Part shown: positions 1-7,813 of the stretch, piece after piece
How positions within the stretch are numbered: the stretch's first letter is position 1
Layout of the letters: the number at the start of each line of letters is the position of its first letter
Position numbers and translations under genes: made by a program
Origin: Calliopum simillimum
Lineage: Eukaryota > Arthropoda > Insecta > Diptera > Lauxaniidae
Assembly: GCA_951812925.1 (NCBI GenBank)
Contig: OX638371.1
Span: forward strand, 496,001 to 560,000
Length of the DNA stretch: 64,000 nucleotides
Direction: 5' to 3'
Notes under the pieces: model-generated
Told to the model about the DNA's origin: nothing
Seen by the model: only the letters and a program-made list of their open reading frames with translations
Databases searched by the model: none

Positions 1-392
1 GTTTTATTAAATTTAGTGCATACAAAATTAACAAATTTTATTGTTGTGTTTTCTTATAACTTTAAATAAGTGCTAGTGCATTTTAGTTTTTATTATTAGT
101 AAATACTAGTGATTTTATATTCTAAAATAGTGAATTCATAAATAATATTTTTTTTGTATTTGTTTGTCAATATTTATGTAGGTATTTATTTGCATGCAGT
201 GACATTGTTTTAGTTTTCAATTCTTCTTTGTGCTTTGTCCGCAAACAGTGCTAGACTCAACACATCTTGCACTATTTTGTTGTTGCTCGCTAACGGGCAT
301 TTTTTGCAATCAAATTAACCCTTTTGTCACTTCGTTGACTAGTTGGTCCCTTCATTTATAAACTTTATATTTTTTTTTCAATTGTATAAATA
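1..392 (+). other. Leader (5' UTR) of the non-LTR retrotransposon
   Basis: AT-rich, without an open frame of note, ending at the ORF1 start at 393. It is probably the element's 5' untranslated and internal-promoter region. The boundary with flanking host DNA cannot be seen in this window. Confidence 0.45.
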
Positions 393-1313
393 ATGGATTA
401 TTTTTCTTCTGATAATCTCCTAACTTGCTCACTGGGTGAATGTTGCAAATGCCAAAATATTTTAAATCCTATGTTTTCTTGCTCTGGTCCTTGTGAACAG
501 ATGTTTCATGCACAGTGTGCTAAGCTTAATAAATCTGTTACGGATCTCTTATGTTCTGAGCGATCAGGTTTACAATGGTACTGTCCATCTTGTAGGGTCC
601 TCTCTCCGTCGAATTTTTTTGACAAAATTAAAAAATTTGGGGAAAACTTAAACAATCTGAATATTGATTTCAGAGATATTATCAATAATTTTAATGATTT
701 TTCTCCTCAAATTGAAAAAAGTCTTAATGAGACTGTTATTGAAGAGACCTTACTTCATAATAATACTATTACCGCGTCTTCTGTGGTTATTGCATCGACC
801 CCGTCGGTACCAACTCACACCAAGAAAGCTAAATCACCTAGAAAGAAAAGAAAACCAAGACGAAAGCTTGCTAAAAATTTCGACAATGCTGGCCCCCCAG
901 CTAACTCATCTTCTTCTAATCCTACAGCTTCGTCGAATTTGCCAAATAATATCCATCCAACCCCTTCATCATCAACCAATACCCAAGTTGTTGATACGGT
1001 TGCTATCCCTGTCTCCTTGCGTGCATTGCCTAAATCGAAATCAATCTTTGTTTCACGGCTGCACCCTGACACAACTTCTGACACTATTAAAGAGTTTTTA
1101 AGACAGAATAATGTCATTCCTCTTGACGCATATGTTTCATGTAGGAAACTTGGCAATAAGCCAACACATGCTTCCTTTAAAATAACGGTGGCTTCTGATC
1201 ATTTTCCTGCGGTCTGCAATTCAAAAGTATGGGTCGATAATGTCTTCATTTCTGAATTCAAAGAAACTAAGAAGACTGCTCGATTTTCTAACAAGCACAA
1301 TTCAAAAAACTAA
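393..1313 (+). CDS. Retrotransposon ORF1 protein (PHD finger, FP-like C-terminal domain)
   Basis: A 306-residue protein, probably the nucleic-acid-binding chaperone of the retrotransposon particle. Residues 12-67 form a PHD/RING-like zinc finger with cysteines at 17, 20, 30, 34, 42, 64, 67 and a histidine at 39. W62, just before the last CxxC pair, is typical of PHD fingers. Residues 75-115 are rich in Asn, Ile and Phe and may be helical. Residues 140-205 are a basic, Ser/Pro/Asn-rich linker with a Lys/Arg cluster near 145-160. Residues 215-295 (beginning KSIFVSRLHPDTTSD) look like the C-terminal domain found in PHD-bearing insect LINE ORF1 proteins, related to the FP-protein C-terminal domain. 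The last codons (TCA AAA AAC TAA) contain the slippery heptamer that may lead into ORF2. Family assignment is from motif pattern only. Confidence 0.8.
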   Translation: MDYFSSDNLLTCSLGECCKCQNILNPMFSCSGPCEQMFHAQCAKLNKSVTDLLCSERSGLQWYCPSCRVLSPSNFFDKIKKFGENLNNLNIDFRDIINNFNDFSPQIEKSLNETVIEETLLHNNTITASSVVIASTPSVPTHTKKAKSPRKKRKPRRKLAKNFDNAGPPANSSSSNPTASSNLPNNIHPTPSSSTNTQVVDTVAIPVSLRALPKSKSIFVSRLHPDTTSDTIKEFLRQNNVIPLDAYVSCRKLGNKPTHASFKITVASDHFPAVCNSKVWVDNVFISEFKETKKTARFSNKHNSKN

Positions 1314-1347
1314 ATCGGCTATCCCTTTACTACCAATATGTAAGGGG
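1304..1347 (+). promoter_or_regulatory. Candidate -1 ribosomal frameshift signal (A AAA AAC plus hairpin)
   Basis: 1304-1310 reads A AAA AAC in the ORF1 frame, the classic X XXY YYZ heptamer, and is followed at once by the ORF1 stop TAA (1311-1313). A -1 slip enters the ORF2 frame at CTA (1310-1312). Twelve bases downstream, 1323-1330 pairs with 1340-1347 (8 bp including one G-U pair, 9-base loop). ORF2 has no ATG of its own. The heptamer rule and downstream structure are established for retroviruses, coronaviruses and some retroelements; its use here is inferred. Confidence 0.6.
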
Positions 1348-4183
1348 CCTTCGTTCAAAGACGCATGATTTATTTTTAGCAACTCAGAATTTTTCTGATG
1401 ATGCAATCATTTTTACCGAGACTTGGTTAAATAACAATATACTAAACTCGGAGTTATTTGACAATAGTTTTAATGTCTTTAGAAGAGACCGACATACAAA
1501 CGATCTTTCTCCAGTCGGTGGAGGTGTTTTAATAGCAATAAAAAATCATTTGACGAGTTCATTGTTTGAAATTCCCTGTGCATCTAACATTGAACTAATA
1601 TGCGTAGAAGTTACTATTCGCAAGTCAAGTTTATTCATTCTTAATACCTATATTCCTCCTAATAGTAGCATAGAAGTCTACGATAGTCTTGCACAGGCCG
1701 TAGAATACATTACTCAAAAACTTGACGTTAATGACGACATTTTATTGTTAGGTGATTTCAATTTGCCTGACCTAAAATGGACTTTGTCTGAGGATGACAC
1801 ATATTATTATGCGTCATGCCCTAAAACCCGACAACAACAAATTTTTGTTGACGAAATTTTAACTGATTTACAACAAGTTAGTTGTATAACGAATTGTCAC
1901 GGACGACAACTTGACTTGGTTTTGGCTACAGATAGTAGCAAGGTTGTTGTTAATAACGCCTTTAATGCCCTTAGCGTGGTTGATACTTATCATCCACCTT
2001 TGAATATATTGTACCAATCAGATCAAAATAATTTAAATAATAAATGTTCTTCTATAAAAATTTATGAATTCAATTTCAAAAAAGCTGACTTTTTGAGGTT
2101 GAATAACATTTTGGGGAACAATGTCAATAATTTTTTAAACTTCTTTGAAAATAATACTTTAGATAACAGCATTAAATTTTTCTATAAAGAACTTTTTAAA
2201 GCTATAGCTTTGGCAGTGCCATATACTTTTAAATACATTAATAGCTCTTCATACCCTTGGTATACAAGAGACTTAAAGAAAATTCGCAATAGTCGCAACA
2301 GGGCTTGGAAAAAATATATCTGTAGCCAAAACCAAAACGATTTAGAAAATTACAACAAACTGTTTGACGAATTCAAATTGAAATCAGCTTCTGTTTATTC
2401 TGAGTATTTGAATAAAATGAAGCTGAACATTCTTCTAGACCCCAAGAATTTTTGGGGATTTATTAATTCAAAAAAAAAATCGGACGGTTTTCCAACTGAG
2501 TTCAAGATTGGTAACGGGCTTACCAGCAACCCCGAAACAATTGCGGGTTTGTTTGCTAATTTATTTAAAAATTCTTTTTCAACAGATTTATTTAGCCCTA
2601 ATGTCGCCTATTTTGAATTCATGGAAACTGACCCGAAAGTTTCATTTAATGCAATATCTTTCTCCCCTGAACTCGTGGAGAAATATATTGCATCTATTGA
2701 TGACGATATTGGAAGTGGACCTGATGGTATTCCAGCAACATTATTAATTAATTGTAGCTCTATCTTGAGTCATCCACTCAGCTTTTTATTTAATAAATCT
2801 ATTAACGATAACTATTTTCCTCAATTTTGGAAGGAATCATTCATAAGTCCAATCTTTAAGAAAGGATGTAAAAATGATGTTTCAAATTACAGGCCCATAG
2901 CCAAGCTATCATCAATACCAAAGCTTTTTGAAAAAATTATATACGATCAAGTCAAGGTGTGCTGTGGTGAAGTCATTACATCACGTCAGCATGGTTTTGT
3001 TAATGGCAGATCTACAGTATCTAACCTTCTTGATTTCACTTCTTTTACATTAAATTCTTTGGACTCTGGTGGGCAAGTTGACTGTATCTACACAGATTTC
3101 AGTAAAGCATTTGACAAACTACCACATAACTTAATTTTGTTTAAATTAAAAAAGCTTGGATTTCCTTTAAATTTTGTCAGTTGGATCGAATCTTATTTGT
3201 CTGATCGTTCATATCAAATAAGATTTCGGAAGGTGTTGTCACCTCCTTTTACTGCGTCTTCAGGTGTTCCGCAAGGAAGCCACTTGGGACCTCTCCTGTT
3301 TATTTTAGCAATAAATGATGTTACTTACATTATTAAAAACTCTCATTTGCTAATATATGCAGATGATATGAAAATATACAGGATCGTGAAGGGAGTTGAA
3401 GACAGTTTCCTACTTCAGTCTGACTTGAAATCTTTTGAAGTTTGGTGTTGTAAAAATAACTTACATCTCAATTCTGATAAATGCCAAACAATGACTTTTT
3501 TTAGAAAAAATCAAATGGTAGAGTTTAATTATAAATTTAATGATAAACATATCTGTCGTGTCGGTTCAGTCAAAGACCTTGGTATAAATTTTGATGCTAA
3601 ACTAACGTTCAATGAACATATTAATCAAATTTGTAAAAAATCTTCATCACTGCTTGGTTTTATTAAACGATGGGCAAAAGAATTTAATAGCCCTTTAGTA
3701 ACGGTGACTTTATATAACACAATTGTGCGTCCTCACTTAGAGTACGCTAGCCAAGTTTGGTCACCATTTTATAATATACACATTGATAGAATTGAAAGAA
3801 TTCAAAAAAATTTTGTTCGTTTTGCTCTTAAAGGCTTTAATTGGACGGATTCTTCAAACATTCCTCCTTATGAGGATCGTTTGATTTTGTTACGTATGCA
3901 GTCTTTAAGTACGCGTAGAAATATAGCGGATATACTTTATCTGCATCAGCTTATTACAGGGTCTCTTGCCGCACCAGAGCTTCTTAAATATATTTATTTT
4001 AATACTAACCGAAGAAGTAATCGTAACTCTAATCAATTTTTTTATCAACCGGTTAGTAGAACTAATTATATGGCTTCAGCCCCTTTTAATCGCATGACAA
4101 CTCTTATTAATCATTGCGAAGTATATAGCATTAGCTTGTCAAAAGGTCAACTCAAACTTAGATTGAAAAATTATTATAATTAA
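1310..4183 (+). CDS. Retrotransposon ORF2: apurinic-type endonuclease and reverse transcriptase
   Basis: The open frame runs from 1292 (just after a stop at 1289-1291) to 4183 and has no ATG near its start. The coding sense begins at the ORF1 stop. An endonuclease domain occupies the first ~220 residues: YYQYVRGLRSK, FTETWL, GGGVLIAIK, GDFNLPDLKW, DTYHPPL. After a linker come the reverse transcriptase motifs: GSGPDGIPATLL, NYRPIAKLSSIPKLFEKII, QHGFVNGRST, YTDFSKAFDKLPH, GVPQGSHLGPLLF and the catalytic YADD at 3356-3367. A thumb/C-terminal region follows (QVWSPFYNIHIDRIERIQ). No RNase H or zinc knuckle is visible. The first ~80 codons (1310-1549) belong to the endonuclease, so an annotation starting at the first start-like codon near 1550 would cut off its FTETWL and GGGVLIAIK motifs. 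It is likely expressed as a -1 frameshift fusion with ORF1; reinitiation or a non-AUG start is the alternative. Confidence 0.88.
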   Translation, partial: LNRLSLYYQYVRGLRSKTHDLFLATQNFSDDAIIFTETWLNNNILNSELFDNSFNVFRRDRHTNDLSPVGGGVLIAIKNHLTSSLFEIPCASNIELICVEVTIRKSSLFILNTYIPPNSSIEVYDSLAQAVEYITQKLDVNDDILLLGDFNLPDLKWTLSEDDTYYYASCPKTRQQQIFVDEILTDLQQVSCITNCHGRQLDLVLATDSSKVVVNNAFNALSVVDTYHPPLNILYQSDQNNLNNKCSSIKIYEFNFKKADFLRLNNILGNNVNNFLNFFENNTLDNSIKFFYKELFKAIALAVPYTFKYINSSSYPWYTRDLKKIRNSRNRAWKKYICSQNQNDLENYNKLFDEFKLKSASVYSEYLNKMKLNILLDPKNFWGFINSKKKSDGFPTEFKIGNGLTSNPETIAGLFANLFKNSFSTDLFSPNVAYFEFMETDPKVSFNAISFSPELVEKYIASIDDDIGSGPDGIPATLLINCSSILSHPLSFLFNKSINDNYFPQFWKESFISPIFKKGCKNDVSNYRPIAKLSSIPKLFEKIIYDQVKVCCGEVITSRQHGFVNGRSTVSNLLDFTSFTLNSLDSGGQVDCIYTDFSKAFDKLPHNLILFKLKKLGFPLNFVSWIESYLSDRSYQIRFRKVLSPPFTASSGVPQGSHLGPLLFILAINDVTYIIKNSHLLIYADDMKIYRIVKGVEDSFLLQSDLKSFEVWCCKNNLHLNSDKCQTMTFFRKNQMVEFNYKFNDKHICRVGSVKDLGINFDAKLTFNEHINQICKKSSSLLGFIKRWAKEFNSPLVTVTLYNTIVRPHLEYASQVWSPFYNIHIDRIERIQKNFVRFALKGFNWTDSSNIPPYEDRLILLRMQSLSTRRNIADILYLHQLITGSLAAPELLKYIYFNTNRRSNRNSNQFFYQPVSRTNYMASAPFNRMTTLINHCEVYSISLSKGQLKLRLKNYYN

Positions 4184-4390
4184 ATTCGTTGGTTATTGGT
4201 TGTTTTTTATTTAATGTTTGTGTTGTCCGAGCCCCACAGCATGCAGGGTTAATTTTTTCTAACATTCAATCCTTGGTTCATGTTGTTACATACATACAAC
4301 TGCATTTATGCATTTGTAGTTATGTATACAAGTGATCTGAGTGGGTATGTTGAGAAAGTGCGAAAAAGCTAAGAAAAAATTATAAAAAAA

Positions 4391-5600
4391 TAACACATTA
4401 AAACTCATAATTTTTTCATTTTCCTAATTTATTTTAAGCTTTACTTGATTTAAAGCTTGAAGCTAAATAGTCAAGAAGGCTAATAGCTGTAGTAGCTAAA
4501 CTCTATTATTATTATTATAAAATTGTCTACTTACAAATTAATATACAAAAACAGTAATAAAAAATGGACAAATCGTAACAATGCTAAAATTTTTGGGCTA
4601 AAAGTCATTTGATTTTTTTCTATTTTAAAGACGTCACGAGCTTCAAGTAATTTGACAGCCACATTTGGAGTATGCTTTTGAAAATTGTCTACTTACAAAT
4701 TAATATACAAAAACAGTAATAAAAAATGGACAAATCGTAACAATGCTAAAATTTTTGGGCTAAAAGTCATTTGATTTTTTTCTATTTTAAAGACGGTTAT
4801 AAAAAAAATATCCAAAAATGTACTAAACTTCATGATTTTTTCTTCTAGAACGGACCTTTGACTGTTGACAGACAATATATCATAACGATTGAGCTACTTT
4901 TGACGAAATGATAACATATATCATGAATGAAGCCCAAAATTACTAAATAATTGGGACTGTTTTTTCAAAAAATCATAATTCCCAAATACATAATATTGTT
5001 TATATGTATGGCTATTTAAAAAAAAAATATGAAAAAAAAAAAAACTGATGCAATTGGAAATTTTTCAAGTCAAAAATGTTTTGATTTTTTTTTTTTCAAA
5101 TGACGTTATAAAAATTATATTTTAAAATCTACCCTGTATCATATTTTTTCTTTTAGAAGAACCTCTTAGCTACAAACATACCAAAAATTACAAAGATCGG
5201 GCGTTTTTTCGCAAAGTTATCACATTTTCCGTGAAAATTGACATGCGACAATAGCGCAAAATCGAGTTTGTAGACGAATTTTAAAAAATTCCCCACGACG
5301 AAAGAACTCAAAATCAAGCAAAAGGAAAAAATACGTGTCTCATCGATTACAATGTAGAAACTATTAAAAAAATAATATGGAAAAAAAAAAATACTGCCTG
5401 GACGATTTGAGATGAAATGACCCTATAGTAAAAAAAAAAGCAATTAATAAATGGTTTATATCAAAAATTATACGTGGCTAAGGCAATTCCTCAAAAATTC
5501 CTCAAATAATAATTCCTCAAAAATTCCTCAAGCGGATTCTGAATTCCTTCGATTTTGAGGAATTCCCCATAATTTGGCAACACTGTTTTCTATGATTTTA
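4391..5600. repeat. AT-rich repeats with an exact 115-bp direct duplication
   Basis: The segment 4519-4633 recurs unchanged at 4681-4795, separated by 47 bp. The remainder is low-complexity AT-rich sequence with several homopolymer A/T runs and a short cluster of ATTCCTCAAA units at 5481-5531. No coding potential or gene was found. Confidence 0.6.
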
Positions 5601-5999
5601 ATCATGAAATGAATGAGCAAACGATGTCACTTCACGAAATCAAACAGAGTTGTGTTGTAAAATGTTTCATAATTTGTTCCTTTTGGGAGTAAAATAATAC
5701 AATTTGCGTGAAGAAATCTACGAGTTGGATGAGATAAGTGGTTAAAGCAATCTTTGAATCAGTACCAACAAAATTTGAGAGACCAAACAAAATTAACTCA
5801 CAGTTTGACACAAATTTGTCGCATGAAAAAATAATACAAAATGTATTAAAATGAATAGCATTAAAAAAATAGTAAAATAGTACTAGTAATCTAAAGTCAC
5901 ATGAATGTGAACAAAATATAGTTTTAATCATGATTCAATAACAATAACAGTGTAATTCAACCATATTTTTAATCATGAAGAAAAAAACTGCATGATTAT

Positions 6000-6925
6000 T
6001 TTGATTAGCTTTGTTTGATGATTGCTCTAGAGTACTCTTGATCAAGTTAGAGCAGTCAAAAGTGTTCGATGAAACTTTGTTCTGCTTTTTTCTACTCCAA
6101 AAAGTGTTCGATGAGCCTGCTCTAAACTGCTCTGTGTGCTCTTTTCTGCTCTAGATTTTTATGTATAGTAGGTTAGAGCAGGAAATTGCCACAAGAAAAA
6201 TCAAAGCAAAATAAATGTTTCTAAAATTTTTCGTCAATTTTGTTGTTTATTTTTTATTTTTAACGTCTAGTACAATCATTTGCATTTGGGAGAATAAAAT
6301 GATGTTACCTGGAAAGTTTTGCGGGATTTTTGCATGGAAATTGAACGTTCTACAAAATGCAAGAAAATGTTTTTTTCTAGAACTAACAACCGTTTTGGAG
6401 CTATTTTGAAAAAACGGTTTTTTCATGAGTTATCGTAATTTTAAGCTCAACACATCACAGTGCCTATTCATAAGCGGCATGCACAATTTATTAATTTTTT
6501 TCAAATTTTAAATCAGGATATCTCCTGAGTTATAAGTCGTACGAAAACAAGTAAATGGTTATTTTTATAGAAAATTTCATAAGCTAAAATATTGTTCAAC
6601 TTTATTTTTCTCTAAATGTAACCGTTAAAGAGATATTTGCAAAAAACTGATTTTGGGCGCCATTTTTCCAAAATGGCGGCGCGAGCGAACACGATTCGAG
6701 GTAGCAAAGTTGAAATTCTGAAAGAGCACATCGAAATCTATAAAATAACTCACATGCAAAAATCCCGCAAAACTTTCCAGGTGAAACTACCAAATGACTG
6801 TACTAGTCTAAAAATGTAAATATTTTTAAATTTTTGCTAAAGTAAAGTTGCTTGATTTGTGTTTTTTGAAATTTCTGCTCTGCTCTACTCTGATCTAAGC
6901 TCGTCAAACAAATCTATTATGAATG
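6000..6925. mobile_element. Non-autonomous fold-back element
   Basis: The two ends are inverted copies. 6308-6337 is the reverse complement of 6752-6781, and the similarity continues outward to TTTGTTTGATGA-like ends near 6010 and 6910 with GCTCTA-rich subterminal blocks on both sides. The centre has no transposase. Target-site duplication and exact ends were not resolved. Phrases such as GCAAAAAACTGATT also occur in the large fold-back at 54-56.5 kb, suggesting relatedness. Confidence 0.55.
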
Positions 6926-7214
6926 TCTATGTAAACTAGCCCTAAGCCATGTTTCTTTTGACACGTATAAATAATTAGCAAAATATTTGTATGAAGCGAT
7001 AGTTGGCGATAGCAAACGTCGCTTATATCATAATTAAGGATAGAAACCAGTGCTGCCTATCAAAGATGAGTATTTATCGATAAACTTCAACCAAAAATAC
7101 AAAACAAAATAAAAAATTCAAACAAAACGTCAATAAAATTGATTCTAAAAAAGGCAGAGCAAGATAAAAGGTAAATAGCAATTGAGGAGTGGCCGTACCA
7201 AAGGGCCTAAGTTC

Positions 7215-7404
7215 CATTTCGAGGCAATAGTAATGTCATACTTTTTATGTGCCTAATAGTCTGTTATTTGACTGTTATAATTTTTTCAACATAATGATAT
7301 CAATTTAACGCTATCAAGAAAATTTTTAGTTAAAACGGAAACAAATGTTATTAATTTCTAACAAAATGCCACCCGTTTCATATTATTACTTTTGCCTCGA
7401 AATG
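7215..7404. mobile_element. Short MITE, 'GAGGCAAAAGTAATG' family
   Basis: About 190 bp with inverted ends: CATTTCGAGGCAATAGTAAT at the left and the complementary motif ending TTTTGCCTCGAAATG at the right. Diverged relatives lie at 16395-16577, 21035-21200, 21850-21900 (inverted) and 35577-35740. It has no coding capacity. It lies about 400 bp upstream of the ENOX start codon, within the probable promoter or 5' UTR region of that gene. Confidence 0.6.
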
Positions 7405-7813
7405 CTTTCGATTGTTGTATTTAATTGTAGATGCGCGTTTTTTTGTCATACATAATTAATTATATATGCGCGACAAAAAAAAACACGGCTGTTGACAGTT
7501 TATTGAACATGTGAACACAAACTCGGTCTGACATATTGATGACCAGTTTGATGGCTAGATTAATAATGTAAAAAGCCTTATTAGCTTTGTTCGCGATTTT
7601 GAAGGATCGAAAATTTTAATACCAAATTTGCAATAAAATGTTAAACGAATTTCTAGATACAATATCGATTACTTTATAAACAAAGCACTTACATTTTAAT
7701 CTCACTAAAATCAATTAAAACAAAGTAAAACTTCATAAACTTCCACGGCTCGGCCAAATAATTCTCTGCGAGGAGCTGACGGAGTAACGTTAAAACAAAA
7801 AAAGTTAATAAAA
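7405..7813 (+). other. Probable promoter/5' UTR region of the ENOX-like gene
   Basis: AT-rich sequence between the MITE and the ENOX start codon. No clear TATA box, initiator or upstream exon can be assigned. The bases before the ATG (AATAAAA) are A-rich, as usual for fly start contexts. Confidence 0.3.

Larger units (their letters stand above)
1..4390 (+). mobile_element. Non-LTR retrotransposon, Jockey/CR1-like, two open frames
   Basis: A LINE-type element with a PHD-finger ORF1 (393-1313) and an endonuclease plus reverse transcriptase ORF2 (1310-4183). It has no RNase H domain and no long terminal repeats. Both frames are free of internal stops, so this copy is young or selected. The 5' end is not visible because the window opens inside or just before its leader. 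The 3' end is not sharp: after ORF2 an AT-rich tail runs to about 4390 with no long poly(A), as in CR1-type elements that end in short repeats. The clade is inferred from the PHD-finger ORF1 and the RT motif style, not from a tree. Confidence 0.85.

Noticed and set aside
1..4390. Endogenous retrovirus or LTR element
   Set aside because: There are no terminal repeats, protease, integrase or envelope motifs. An endonuclease precedes the reverse transcriptase, as in LINEs.
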